From Sipunculus nudus (lineage: Eukaryota > Annelida > Sipuncula > Golfingiida > Sipunculidae), in the NCBI GenBank assembly GCA_026874595.1, contig CM049313.1:23864008-23928007 (forward strand): a stretch of DNA of 64,000 bases, written 5' to 3'. This document shows, piece by piece, positions 24,181 to 36,007 of this stretch (its first letter is position 1; each line of letters begins with the position of its first letter). The translations under genes and the position numbers were made by a program. The notes below the pieces were generated by a model. The model was not told where the DNA came from and searched no databases. It worked only from the letters and a program-made list of their open reading frames with translations.

Positions 24181-24770
24181 CTCTTTTCTTTGGGGAGGAG
24201 GAGGGGGGTGGGCCACCAGAGGGGGGTGGGCCACCAGAAACATGAAAGATGATATGTTATTAATAGGAAAAGGGAGGCAGGGTGTCTATATCTATTTTTT
24301 TTTTTGTTGGGGGGGGGGGGGGGGTTCTCATATGTGTTCAGTAAGATGATATATTAATGAAAGGAAAAGGAAGGCAAGGTGTCTTTACTTTTTTTTGCAG
24401 GGGGGGGGGGGGGTAGTTCTCATATGTCAGTAACAGGAAATTTTTGTGAAAGGAAACAGCAGGCAAGTTGAGTATATATTTATTTATCCATAATGTCATA
24501 TAAATTTAATCATTCTAAACTGTCTGGATGTAATATCAATGGAAGGCATTTAGTGAGTGATGTATGGGGAGGGGGTCATGTTTTCAGTAACATGAAATAT
24601 TTGTGAAAGGAAACAGCAGGCAAGTTGAGTATATATTTATTTATCCATTATGTCATATAAATATAATCATTCTAAACTGTCTGAATGTAATATCAATGGA
24701 CGGCATTTAGTGAGTGATGTATGGGCAGGGGTCTTGTTTTCAGTAAAATGAACTATTAGAGGGGGACAGT
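24180..24770. repeat. Tandem array of ~100-160 bp units carrying poly-G tracts
   Basis: Two well-matched 157-bp units begin near 24446 and 24603 (GTGAAAGGAAACAGCAGG, then GAGTATATATTTATTTATCC). Shorter, more diverged units precede them near 24240 and 24350, each ending in a poly-G run (24302-24324 and 24400-24413). Confidence 0.85.
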
Positions 24771-24779
24771 GTATTTTCC

Positions 24780-25540
24780 TGACCACCCGTCTCAGCTGTT
24801 TCCTATCCTGACCCGAGGTCTTTGTTTACATAATTGTGCCTATCACTGTGTTCACAATTAGTACTCCTGATTTGAATGCGTATGTTTGTACAGTGATTGA
24901 TTTTCAGGGGGGGGGGGGGGCTATGATTAAAGCGGCAACAAATTTAACATAATTTAAAGTTGTTAAATAGTTGATATACAGTATCAAAATAAATTTCAAT
25001 TGACACCCACTCCCATCCCCATTACCGTTTAGACTCTCTTACATAGATGCAATTAATCCGAAAAAAATTAGACCCCTATATACCAATATTTTGCACTGTC
25101 TGAACTAAAATTAACATAAATCTAAATATAAACTTATATAAATTTATGATCAGTAAAATGATTACATCCTCCCACCCCTTCCCTACCTCTAATCTTTATT
25201 TCCTCCCTATACCTTCACAAGCAGCTCTTTATACACCCATATATATACACAGTTTGTATATTTTTAATGTATTTAGAAATATTAAATGAATAAATTTACT
25301 TATATTTTCTGCAAACAAATATCTTCTAAATGAGTGAAGGTCTTTACCGTTATGGATGCTGTCCTTCATGTTATCCACTATTTATAAAGGTAAAAACATT
25401 TAAAAAAAAAAACTTTGATGACCTTGTAAAAGCTTATTTGATTTTGTGAATTTTAATTTCTTTTAATTTACTTAAACACGTAACACTGTGTTCGTGATAT
25501 ATTGAATACATACACACTTCACACTATTACAGGATTAAAT
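24780..25540. other. AT-rich non-coding stretch
   Basis: Poly-G near 24907-24920. No coding signature identified before the Helentron relic. Confidence 0.4.
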
Positions 25541-25569
25541 GAAGGTTATTGTATATTCAGATCAATCGC

Positions 25570-26140
25570 AGGATCGCCTCCTTATTTTGAGGCAAGGAAA
25601 AATGATTTGTTTGCTATGATAAGATAACTTGGACCTCCAACCTGGTTTACCTCTCTGTCCTCAGCAGACACTCGCTGGGAAGACCTGTTAATCATGCTTG
25701 GCAAACTTGGTGATAAGAAGACGTATTCTTCAGAGGAAGTAAGATAAATTGATAGGGAAACAAAATGTCAACTGGTCAGATCCTGTAACATTTGTTCGCT
25801 ATTTTGACCACAGGGTTTATACATTCATACACACAATTCCTCAAAGCTCTCATGCCCCTCTAGGAGAAGTGCATGACTATTTTACAGAGTATCATTCCAG
25901 CAAAGAGGTTCTCCACACATTCATATGTTGATGTGGGTAAATGGTGCTGCTGTTGATCATAATGAAACAGAAACTGGTCCTGTTTCAAAAGAAAGAATCA
26001 GTATAACCCTTCACAGTGCTACATCACATACAGAAAGAAACAACCCAAGAGTTGTTAGATATGTTCACAACAGTGAAAAAGGTGACACAAAAAATTGCTT
26101 GAGAAAGACTTCTCTTGTTCCTGCCATGAAGGAATGAATA
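25570..26140 (+). pseudogene. Helentron Rep (HUH) domain remnant
   Basis: Contains H-I-H of the HUH metal-binding motif at 25916-25924. A single frame change falls just before it: the downstream frame continues MLMWVNGAAVDHNETE and a Lys/Thr-rich run. I do not see the expected paired-Tyr motif; the region between Rep and helicase is shorter than usual. Confidence 0.8.
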
Positions 26141-26479
26141 TACAGACCTACTTGGGCTTTTGACAAATATGCTGAACATTACGCTGTCAAAAACTGCAGT
26201 TTGATTATAAATGAAAACAGTATGAGCATAATACAGAAATCAGAAGTACAAAACAGAGCTCTGTATATGACAACGACCAGGAATTTGAACAACTAGCACC
26301 TCTAACAAGCCAAGCTGAGAGTGTGATGATTCTTCCAAGTAATGAATTTGCCTTCTTTGACCCTGATAGAAGTGATCATATGAAAAACTATGATTTGTCT
26401 ATAGATCTAGGACTCCCACAAAGACCAGAACTCCACTACCAGGAACCACAACTACCTGGACGAATACATGATGATGAAT

Positions 26480-27860
26480 ACAGACACCTCATTTAGAAAC
26501 TGAATGGAAAACAACTTACAGTGCTTAGACATGTCATGAAACATATTAAAACTGGTACTGCCCCAATCAGACTATTCATAACTGGTGGAGCTGGAGTTGG
26601 CAAATCTGGTGTAGTGACAGCACTTTATCAGACCTTGTATTGTTTTCTGTGTTCTGCTGAAGGCCAGGATCCATCAGATTCTCAAACAGTGATCACAGCA
26701 CCAACTGGAAAAGCTGCGTACAATATTCAAGGATTCACCCTACATAATGCCTTCCCAAACAGAGACTTTGAATACAAAAGGATATCTTGAACCTCAGAGT
26801 GCAATTTAAAAACCTGAAAGTACTTATGATCGATGAAATCAGCAGGGTAGGAAATCGTATGTTCAACTTTGTTAACTTGAGACTTAAGGAGATAAAGGGA
26901 AACAAAACAAAAAAAACCTCTGGAGGTATTCATGTTTTTGTCATAGGTGACCTGTTTCAACTGCAACCAGTAATCGATTTAATAATCTAACTGATAATTA
27001 TGGCCAACTTGCAACAAACCTGTGGAAAGACGAATTCCTTGTTTTTGAACTTGCACAGATTAGCGCCTGAAAGATGATGCATATTTTGCAGAAATACTCA
27101 ACCGGTTACAAGAAGAAAATTAGACAAAACTGACTCTCAGAATCTGAAATCCAGAATCATCAGCACTTACTTTTCATATCCCACAGATTCACCAAATCTT
27201 TTCACAAACAATGCTGGTGTAGACCGACATAATGTCCAAGTGTATCTTCAGTCCAACAAGTCATAACTACTGCACTGGACACAGTTGTTGCAGATCTTAT
27301 TGACAATGTCAAACAAGAAGTCATATCAAGAATACCTGATAATCCATCAAAAACAGCTGGTTTGTTACAGAAGTTACGAGGAGCTACTTGACTGCCTTAT
27401 GATATTGCCTGTTATGTCTCTGTTCAAGATGGAAATACCAATAGATGCTCATGTGTGCTAAAAAATCAAGTATATTCAAATTAGGCATACACCAGGAATT
27501 CTGTGGGTTAAGTTTCAAGATCCTAATATTGGTCTTGAAAGAATGAGAAAATAATATCATTCCTTCTACACACATGCTATTGAAAAAAACATGGACCCAA
27601 GTATTTGCTGTTAAACAAACATTTTATACAGGAAGAAACAAGTATGTAATACTCGCTCACAGTTCCCTCTCTAAATAGAAGCTGCAAAAACGATCTGGAA
27701 AGCACAAGGCTCTTCACTTGATCAGGTTATAATTGATATGAAAAGCAGAAGGACACTTATGCATGGACACTATGTAGAACTAAATAGAGCCAGAAAATGA
27801 ACGGCCTATACAAACTGAATTTATTTGAAGAAAAAACTGCTACAGATACTTAAGTAAAAA
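26480..27860 (+). pseudogene. Helentron PIF1-like helicase remnant
   Basis: Two overlapping open pieces, 26521-26790 (Walker A, motif Ia) and 26787-26990 (motif II DEISRVGNRMF, motif III GDLFQLQP), were one reading frame before a small indel near 26790. Later motifs continue in shifting frames to about 27860 (NGLYKLNLFEEK). Confidence 0.85.
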
Positions 27861-27879
27861 ATAAAATGAAACGATAACG

Positions 27880-28590
27880 TAAGGACATGCCAGTGAATAT
27901 AATTTTACACAACCATCTGTTGATTCAGACGAATAATTACAAATTGTCTACCACAACACACGATCACTACATATGCATCATCAAGACGTCAAATCAGATT
28001 CTCATATGCTTAATTCCCATGTCATTGCCTTTGCTGAGTCACGTCTATGCTCAAGAGACAAGAATAAAATGTATGAAATACCTTGTTACAAACTCATAAG
28101 AAATGATCAGTTAGTTGTAAGAGGAACAACAAACAGAAGACCCCCCCCCCCCCCCCCATGGTTTAGCCATAGGCCTATATAAACATGAAAAAGTCCCCAT
28201 GTAACATTTCAGCATCACACATTACTAGATTTGGAACATGTTTTTCCTTCATTCAACCTCCTGCTCAGCCACTTCAGATTATCCGCATGCCCCATCAGTA
28301 ACTTCCTCCCTGAACTCCGCTCTCTAACATCTCACATTGACCTAAAGCTACCTTTAGTGATTATCGGAGATTTAAGTATTGATGCATCTAATGTTATAAA
28401 TTAGACCAAACTGACGCATATATACCAGCTCTTTTAGTTGTCAGCAACATGTCAAAGAACCAACCAATGACCATGGTAATATCATAGATCTTGTGCTTAC
28501 TAATTTTTCTGTTCAGATGCTACAGTCTCAGCTTTAAAAAGTACTTGATTAGATCATACGATATTATTAGCAACAATTCCCAACTTCAAA
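27880..28590 (+). pseudogene. Helentron endonuclease (AP-endonuclease-like) remnant
   Basis: Order of motifs: DVKSDSHMLNSHVIAFAESR (28 kb), the GTTNRRPPPP.HG stretch expanded by a C17 run at 28141-28157, IIGDLSIDAS, and LDHTI near the end. The GDxxID and (S/L)DH motifs are catalytic-core elements of this nuclease fold; here DH is preceded by L rather than S. Confidence 0.75.
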
Positions 28591-28925
28591 TCAGATCAAA
28601 CAAAGCAACCTACTTAAGCCTGTTTCACCTCCTTTTCTCCTCAGGAACAGTCTTTGACATTTGAAAGATAAGGTATTTACAGTTTAGCTGTAAAAAGCTC
28701 CTTTAAATATTAACTAGCCGTTTCCCCTTATTCATTGGTTCACCCAGTGTGCAACATGTACATGTTAAACACATATTTAACTTGAAAACAGGTTTATTCC
28801 CTTTCATAAGGGTATGGATGTTACTCCTCATGCCTGTTACAGTCATTTTACATAGATCAATATCAAAATTATCTCACCCTGATGCACAGTTGAGCACCGT
28901 GACACATGGGTCCCATTTTTTATCA

Positions 28926-29147
28926 GGTAAATCCGCAAAATGCTACCAAATTGCTACTTCGACAGAAAGGCCTCCTCTCTCCTGGCCGCCCGTAACAGAA
29001 CAGATAGGACTGGCAAATTGATAGCAAAATGCGGAAATCCCCGGCCATTTTTTTCGGGTTAATCCGCAATTGCTAGCAAATTGCTACTTTGACAGCCAGG
29101 CCCCCTCTCTCCTGGCCGCCGTTCACAGACCAGATGGGACCAGCAAT
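28926..29147. repeat. 131-bp imperfect direct repeat
   Basis: ATCCGCAA..TGCTA.CAAATTGCTACTT and CCTCTCTCCTGGCCGCC occur in two copies offset by about 131 bases (28931 and 29062). No coding sense. Confidence 0.85.
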
Positions 29148-29178
<31 letters not shown>

Positions 29179-29209
29179 TGGTCAATCTTATAACCCCCCC
29201 CCCCCCCCC
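29148..29209. repeat. Hairpin of a 28-G run and a 16-C run
   Basis: G28 (29148-29175), TTAT, a 10-base loop, ATAA, then C16 (29194-29209). The TTAT/ATAA pair and the two homopolymers make a 20-bp perfect stem. Confidence 0.92.
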
Positions 29210-29730
29210 ACTACTCAGAGATATTATTTATATATTGCAAATGAAATATATTAAATAACAGACTAATAGACTTGGTTCCGTTTATGAGTTTACTATGAAA
29301 TATTATATCTACACTTGGTATAGAATTAAATTATTCTAGAAACATAATACCTTATTTTCTAAAACCTTAAACTTAATTGTAATATATTTGTAATTGTAAT
29401 GTATTATAATTGTAATATAAATTGTAATCAAGATTTATCATACAGGCATTAATATATTTTAAATGTGTTAAACAGAGGTAATATATTTGAAATGGGTCAT
29501 ACAGACGTCAAAAAGATATATGTGTGTGTGTTTGTGACAGCACCCCCCCACACAAACACACTGGAAGATAAATTGACGTCCACTGGAAGTTTGAGACCTT
29601 GTATGGTACCTAAATGGAAGTACCCAAAGCTTGAGGGCCTATTGCGGTGTCCATATCCCGTTATTTACCGGAACACAGATTAAAAATAAATTATTTTTTG
29701 GGATTTCCACGAGAAAACTGTGAACCATGG

Positions 29731-29773
29731 AGAGAGAGAGAGGGGGGGGGGGGGAGAGAGAGAGAGAGAGAGA
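29731..29773. repeat. (GA)n / poly-G simple repeat
   Basis: GA repeats flanking a 12-G run. Open frames across it on both strands are artefacts. Confidence 0.95.
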
Positions 29774-29914
29774 ATAACCCCAGCGACATCAATTGGTGTA
29801 AGATACCTTCAAAAATACCCGTAATTTGGTTTTGGAATTTCAGATCCCCACAATCAATATATACTATAAACTTTTTTTTTATTTTACATGGATTGTACAT
29901 CTTGTTATAATTAC

Positions 29915-30101
29915 CAACACGAGACATTCACTATGGCTAACTATGGCTCCAGTCGATAAGGCTGAAGGAAACCGGGAACCCGGGGAAAACAACCGACTTT
30001 GGACGGGCCACTTCATCCCACTCTCATAGCAACGCCGGGAATCGACCCCGGTTCGCAAGCGGTGACAGCCGAGCGTTTTATCACTCAGTTGTCCAGGTCC
30101 C
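29915..30101 (-). mobile_element. tRNA-derived SINE
   Basis: On the minus strand it starts GGGACCTGGACAACTGAGTG (a box-A-like region) and has GGGTCGATTCCC (box B, 30038-30049) about 40 bases later, with a perfect T-arm-like stem. The body then contains a CCCGGGTTCCCGGTTTCCTT stretch of the kind common in molluscan SINEs (from memory, not searched). The tail fades into AT-rich sequence near 29915. Confidence 0.65.
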
Positions 30102-30109
30102 ATATACAT

Positions 30110-30400
30110 GTACATAATAGACTGTCATTCAGAAATAGTAAACGGCTGAAGATGCGGCGAATGAATTCGCTGACCAGGTCTCAGAAAGTACTAGTGCTCA
30201 GAGTAAATCGTCATCTACAATCTCACGGGGAGGGGACAAATACATAGCGATTTGCTGTGTTACCTGGTTAACAAAATCGACATTATTCATCATGAATAAA
30301 TCCTGGAAAAACTAATGGCTGATTGTTACCATGACGATGAAGCAGAAGGACAAAACAAATATTATACCAGACTGCAACCCACCATCAAGAAAAAATTGCG
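30110..30400. other. Unassigned sequence between SINE and Gypsy relic
   Basis: No recognisable gene or repeat. Confidence 0.35.
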
Positions 30401-31081
30401 GTAATACATGCGTTAGATGCGGAAACGATGCCACAAATCTTTACCCTCCAAGAAAAAATTTTTCACTTCTGTCATGATTCTCGTACTGCAGGCCATATGG
30501 AAAGAGACAAGACTTTCTTGAAAAGGTCCTTCCTTTGGTACAGGATGGGAAAGATTGCGCTTCGTATGTGATGTCCTGTGGCGATCGCAACTGTGAAACC
30601 AACGGTAAAACTTAAGGCAAAACTCCAAGTGTATAATGCTGGTTTTCCCATTGAGCCAAGTAGAATGACATGGATACACCAAGAGGTGCGCCAGGAAGAC
30701 AATGTCGAGTCAGATCAGCAAGCGGAATTGGTTGACGGTGAAACCTCTCCGGGGCCTCTTGTTTGTATAACTGTTGACCAGTCAGTGTTGGCAATATAGA
30801 AACCCTTGCAGGCGCCATGGCACAGTCACAGGCTCAGGGTAAAAACAGAATGATCCTGGTAAACCCACAGACAACACTTGGGTGTGCCTCTGGCCGGCAT
30901 GACTCTGCCAGACTCACATCGAGATATGTTTGTTGGTAGAGAGGCTGATACGTCTGACAGTGTCCACTTCGAGCAACAGCAAAGTATCCCCAGAAACAGC
31001 GGTTCTGAGGATACAAGCAGAACAATTTCCACTGGAAGGAAAGTGCTACGCTCTCCTCGCCTCAAGGATTTAACATGTTAG
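30400..31081 (+). pseudogene. Ty3/Gypsy retrotransposon pol relic (integrase zinc finger and C-terminal tail)
   Basis: The + strand encodes an H2C2-type integrase finger region, CHDSRTAGHMERDKTFLK..LWYRMGKDCASYVMSC (about 30466-30580, across one frame change). It is followed by KLKAKLQVYNAGFPIEP, matching the 'LQ.YN.G.P.ER' entry to the integrase core. The catalytic core is missing: the text jumps to a polar tail that ends RKVLRSPRLKDLTC and TAG at 31081, like the end of Gypsy pol proteins. The relic is internally deleted and frameshifted. Confidence 0.65.
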
Positions 31082-33000
31082 TTAAGGTATTCCTGTTAAC
31101 ATCACAGTCAGAATAAGGCAATTTTTAGCGAACCTGTGAGCTTATGCGATGGCTTGGCGTCGTCAGTCCGCCGTCCAAGGTTGGCTGTCCGCCGTCCATG
31201 GCAGTAAGTCAGAAACCATTCAAGCTAGCAGCTCTTTATAACATGTAAGAATTAGTCACATGTGAAACTTGGTGCCCTAGAGCTTATCATTGGGTATCTG
31301 CATTAATTTAGATTTTATAGAGAAAAAGCTTAATAACCTTTAAAAATCTTTTTCTGAAACTGTCCAGCCAAATTGTCCAATGTTTCGCAGAAATGATCCC
31401 TGGAACAATCTCTCTCAAGTCTATTCGAATGGTTCCAGTTCGGTAATTTTTGGAAGTTGAACTTAGTCATTTGCACGCTAAATTTACAATTTTAGAAACG
31501 GCTAGAGCTATCATCATCAAATTTTATGTTGATGTTGGTCACTTGAGTCATGTCTGAAATGGAGGTATTGGTTGGTGGTGCCACCTGCATCTTTTTTTTT
31601 ATGGGGGTCTACGTTGCCCGAGGCATAGACGGCTACAAGAAACTTCTCTGAATGCGTAAAGCCAAATTGTTTAATATTGCACAGAAATGCTCCTAGGGTA
31701 GTGCTTTCTTAAGTTTGTTCAAATGGTCTCTTTTCAATGACTTTTGGTTGAGTTATGGGAAGCTGAAATTAGACAACTGATATAACAGCCCATTTATGCT
31801 AAGTGGCTACAAAGATCTTCTTCTCAAAAACCACTGGGTCAAATTCATTATTCTCATGAATTATGCTTAGATTTTGATAATTCAAATTTGTTCAAATGGT
31901 TTTGATTCAGTGGTTTTCTTAGATTTTATACAGGAAAATAAAAAAAGGATATAAAAATCTTCTTCTCCAAAACTTTACCGCCAAATTGTCCAATATTTCA
32001 CAGAAATAATTCCTAGAACAATCTCTCGCAAATTTGTTTGAATGGCTTCAGTTCGGTGATTTTTGGCCGAGTTACAGGAGGTGTGCATAAAAGCAATCTA
32101 AACTTAAAATCTCAGCTGGAGCTGTCATCATCAAATGCTATGCCAATGTTTGTCACATGAGTCAAATCTGAAATTGAGGTGTTGGTGGCCCCACCTACAT
32201 TTATCTGTTTTTTACAAGCAAAAATGTAAGTTAAGACTCTTCTAGTTTATACACTGTTTTATGATGAAACTGTTAAGCTGATTGGTTTAAACTTTACAAG
32301 AACTGATCTATGGTATTTTTCTGTCAGTTTATAAGAATAGATTGGGTAAATGTAGCTTCAAAAAAGCAGTGTAGCCAATTGAAAAAGGCTTTCATTGTTT
32401 GAAAACAGATTTGGCAGCATGGCAAGTGTCAACATGTTAGGTCAAGAGGTCAATCAGTGCATTCAGATGCAGTCCAGACATTACCATGGCAACTGACCTG
32501 GCTCTGCCTGGTGTCCAGATACAGTCAAGACGTCAAGACGATGTCTAGAACCTGCCAACCGTGTCAGATTTTACCATTGTTCAAGCTACGCTCTGTATCT
32601 ATAAATACGTTTGGCAGACTGCCACCATTTCAGATTTGCCAACAGGTCAAGTTTCAGTCTCTAAGGGCCAGTGGTAAGTTTCAGTCTGTAAGAGTCAGTG
32701 GTGCGGTTACATGTGGCACATTAGGTACCCTTGACCTGGGGGGAAAGCTGAGCCTCTATTGCCAGGATGCATGAGTTGGTGTGACTCAATACCTTGTTCT
32801 TAGATTTTATAGGGAAAAAGCTCAAAAACGTTTTAAAATATTCTTCTCTGAAACCATGCTGCCAAATTGTCCGTTCATCTGTCCGAATATCCCTCCCTGG
32901 CAAAAAGAACATATCGGAAATGTCCTGACTGATGCATCCTATATCCGCAAAAAAAAAAACGATACTATTTAGCGGATACTATGTTTTCAGTCGGACGCCG

Positions 33001-33022
33001 CCGCCACCACCACCGCCGCCGC
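33001..33022. repeat. (CCG/CCA) trinucleotide patch
   Basis: Short GC-rich triplet run inside the family-3 element. Confidence 0.85.
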
Positions 33023-33339
33023 ATAGGTTTCCGGAGAACTCCTCCGTAACCACTGGGCGGAAATATGATCGGGTCACATGTGAACTGCTGCGCCCTCATT
33101 TTTGGTTGACCTCTGACCTTTCCTCTCTGCCCAGCGTCCATTTGTGCGCCTGTTTCCACACATAAACCCACATATTTCGGGAACCGTTTGACCGATAAGG
33201 CTAAAAATTTTGCATCATTTTTACTCAGCGTCCATCTGTTCATCTACCTTAGGATAAAATCACTCGTATCTCTGCATTGGTTGGACTACTCCCACTGAAA
33301 TTTTGCATGTGTATTGTTCAAGATGTCTCTTTTATTGTA

Positions 33340-34172
33340 TGTATGTGTATGTGCAGCGCTAGCATTGTCCGTTGCTATGGCGGCAAAGACCGGCCCACGC
33401 GTGGGGTCTGACGTGTAAACACAGCGGTCATGCTAGTCCGTGGTAGTCTGTGGCTTTCTCGCCTAGCCGAGCCGGGCCGGCCCACGTGTGAACCCTGAGT
33501 TGTAGAAACACAACGTTCGTTGTTCTAGATGTTTCCTGTAACGTGTGTATTATTGGGTTCTTTGGATTGTTCGAGAAATGGAAAGTTCTCGGCTTGAGGT
33601 GAAAGTTATAAATAAGGGGATGTGTTTTAAAGCCGGGGGGAGAGGTGAGATGTATTCCAGCGGACACAGAAGAGTGTGTGGACCTTTTCCGATAATTGCG
33701 GCAGTTATAGCTTTTCTTCGAATTTGTAACTGATTTTATATAGTCTTCCGTTTGCCTTTGGGATCACTATCAGAATTTCACTTTTGGATTACAACAAATT
33801 GATTTTGTGATTGAACTGGACTATTATTCTCTGAGAAGAACTGTTCATCTGGATTATATGCTTTAAAGGACTTTTTGTCGCTGTGAAAGTGGTGGTATCC
33901 AGGTACTGTACACTTTATTTATATTCTAGTATTGATTTACTGTTGTAATGTTGTTATACTGTGTAATTGTATTGATTTAGTGTATTGTAATGTTAGGATT
34001 GTTTTAAGAATAAATTATAATAATTTGTTAACAAAAAAACCAATGACTTCTTTATTCATTCCCCTAGACATTTCACGCTGCCTAGTGTTACAGTATCTGA
34101 TTTTTTTTATCTCCATAACAAAATTTATGCTCGTCACGACTACTTGATCTGTAGATATTATGTTCCGTAACA
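33340..34172 (+). mobile_element. LTR (solo or relic), copy 1, Ty3/Gypsy-type
   Basis: Aligns with the inverted sequence at 40074-40857 across its length, best at the right: GTTTTAAGAATAAATTATA (with AATAAA), TTCATTCCCCTAGACATTTC, ACGCTGCCTAGTGTTACAG and the terminus GTTCCGTAACA. A TATA box (TTATAAATAAGGGG, 33606-33618) and the block AGTTCTCGGCTTGAGGTG match too. These are promoter, poly-A and terminal features of an LTR. The left boundary is uncertain. No internal coding region follows, so it is a solo LTR or fragment. Confidence 0.65.
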
Positions 34173-34715
34173 GTATACATCCTGGATAGTTTTCTTGATT
34201 TTTGACATAGCCTTTTTAAATTTTTCATGTGTATTGATCTCACATAGCTCTTTATCGTATGTTAAACTGGTGGCGCCACCTGCAAGCATTTTTGCACAGC
34301 GTCTGTCTGTTTGTCTGCCGTGAGATAAATCACTCATATCTCGGCAGTGTTTTGACTTATCTGCCTTAAACTATGCAGGTTTATAAATCTTGGATAGCTT
34401 TCTGGATTTTGTGGCAGGTGGCGCCACCTACATTTATGTTTACGCTGCAGACATCCAGGCTTATATCTCAGGACTGGATACAGGTTTGCTGTATCCCGCT
34501 GAAATTTTGCATGTATATAGATCTCACATAGCCCTTAATCATACGCAAAATTGGTGGCACCACCTGCCACCATTTTTGCACAGCGTCCTTCTGTTTGTCT
34601 GCCGTGGGATAAAATCACTCATATCTTGGCATCAAGAGAGGATCAGTATTAAATTTTAAAAATAACATTCATACTCCCAACTTTGCACAGGTTCACATTA
34701 GGCCAGTAGGCCTTG

Positions 34716-35940
34716 TTTTAGTTAGATACACTGAGTAAACGTCCGTTTAGAGTTTCTTCTTTAGGAACCACCCTCTCTCAGTTTCCTTTGGACAAGATGC
34801 TCCTCGAGTCTGATTCTCCCTACCTCTCCTGAACACCCAGGGATATCGGCTAAGTCCTGGAGCGAATATCATCATGCTGGAATAACCTAGAGAGATCCGT
34901 GTTTCATCTGGCCAACCACAATGCAGCAACACTATATACTTCTGTTGAGGAGTATTATAAGTTGACCAGAGAGAACGGCTGCGCTCTGCTACCTCTAGCA
35001 TGTCTATATCATTAGCGGACTGGACAGAGGAGCGGCTCCGCTCTCTTCTCTTAAACTTATGAACATTTGAATTATCTGCATCAATCATGGTGAAAACCTA
35101 TTCCTCGAAAGTTTGAAGATTATTGTAAGGACTGATTATATAAAATGTGTGTTTGACACGAGAAATAACTTTTTCTGATACCAGTGTCATCGCAACAGCG
35201 ATTCAGGAGATGGAACAAGACGACCGAGACAAGTGGATCCAAGACGGACAACAGATATCTTTCGCAGCCTGAACAAGGTGAGGACGAAATCCTTGTCCGC
35301 TGCGACAATTATCATATGTTCGACTCTAACCGCGGCCGCAACCGGAACCGCGTGAAAGGAATCGTAGCTTAACACGGCTACACTCTCCTATATAAAGAAT
35401 ATATATTAATTTCATCTGTAACATTTTCAAGTATGCTTCATGGTAGCATGTAAGCAATTGTAATTTAATAAACATTTATTTAACCTATACAATTTTTCAT
35501 GGTGATATGTGAACCATCTATAGTTAATCACATTTGAAACTTTTTTTTTCTCTCCAGAGCACCAGTATGCTTCACAGTGACCTTCAAGAGGGGAGGAGAA
35601 GGATATCATAGTGGTCGTGGATGACCGAACAATGGTGGGTTGAAATCCCAGCAAAGACATGTTTTGACAAACGAGCCGGCGGGATCCCCTCAGTGGGTGG
35701 GGCTGATCCACATATTTCAAGCTTTTGGTTAAGAGGACCCGGAGTTTCCGATGGGAAGAGGTGGTTTCCGGCAGTATAAAATACATGTTTAATTGGCAGC
35801 ACCACTCAAGCAGCCATAAGGATAAGCTAAAACAACGAAGAGGTCACAGTGGTACTGAGCCTAGATAATAATCAGTTTGTTTAAGGTAATTTGTGCCACA
35901 AAGCCAGTATCCGGAACTCGCTTGGGTAATCATAAATTAA
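34716..35940. other. Unassigned sequence with several open frames
   Basis: More balanced composition than its surroundings. Minus-strand 35088-34747 is open for 113 codons (KRRERSRSSVQSANDID, then LWSTYNTPQQ), and + strand 35184-35372 for 62 codons (GEDEILVRCDNYHMFDSNRG). Neither shows a family I recognise or a convincing set of splice sites, and they overlap frames on the opposite strand. One could be a real exon. Confidence 0.25.
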
Positions 35941-35942
35941 TT

Positions 35943-35943
<1 letters not shown>

Positions 35944-36005
<62 letters not shown>
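35944..36005. repeat. (TA)n microsatellite
   Basis: About 30 TA units with one AA interruption. Confidence 0.97.

Positions 36006-36007
<2 letters not shown>

Larger units (their letters stand above)
25550..28590 (+). pseudogene. Decayed Helentron: Rep, PIF1-like helicase and endonuclease domains
   Basis: Family-typical blocks appear in order on the + strand across several frames. The Rep region has GSPPYFEARKNDLFAMI and WFTSLSSADTRWEDLL (25570-25690), DPVTF.RYFDHRVY (25770-25820) and the HUH motif RGSPHIHMLMW (about 25904-25936). The helicase has GGAGVGKS (26584-26607), TAPTGKAAYNIQG, VLMIDEISRV, GDLFQLQPV, TPGILWVKFQDPNIG (near 27500) and a motif-VI-like AAKTIWKAQGSSLDQV (27680-27730). The endonuclease region has SHVIAFAESRLCSRD, YEIPCYKLIRNDQ (28010-28110), IIGDLSIDASNV (28358-28395) and LDHTILLATI (28550). 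RepHel with a C-terminal AP-endonuclease-like domain is the published hallmark of Helentrons. Rep's C-terminal half is shortened and many stops and frameshifts are present, so it is inactive. Ends could not be located. Confidence 0.85.
31127..34715 (+). mobile_element. Helentron-like array element, family 3, with an LTR inserted
   Basis: Left end AGCGAACCTGTGAGCTTATG, with TGAGCTTATGCGATGGC matching the start box of the other families at most positions, then GTCC/CCGT repeats (31160-31200). Units of about 300 bp follow; GCCAAATTGT landmarks lie near 31367, 31661 and 31980, and GGTGGCGCCACC-type boxes near 31575, 34267, 34420 and 34555. The right end has CACAGGTTC (34686-34694), the reverse complement of GAACCTGTG at 31130-31138, then the hairpin AGGCC/GGCCT and CTTG (34712-34715) followed by TTTT. 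An LTR occupies about 33340-34172. The 33.2-34.7 kb units match, inverted, those at 43.7-44.8 kb. Confidence 0.7.

Noticed and set aside
32457-32774. 105-codon plus-strand frame
   Set aside because: No motif, low-complexity phrase repeats (AAGTTTCAGTCT..), and it sits inside a repeat element.
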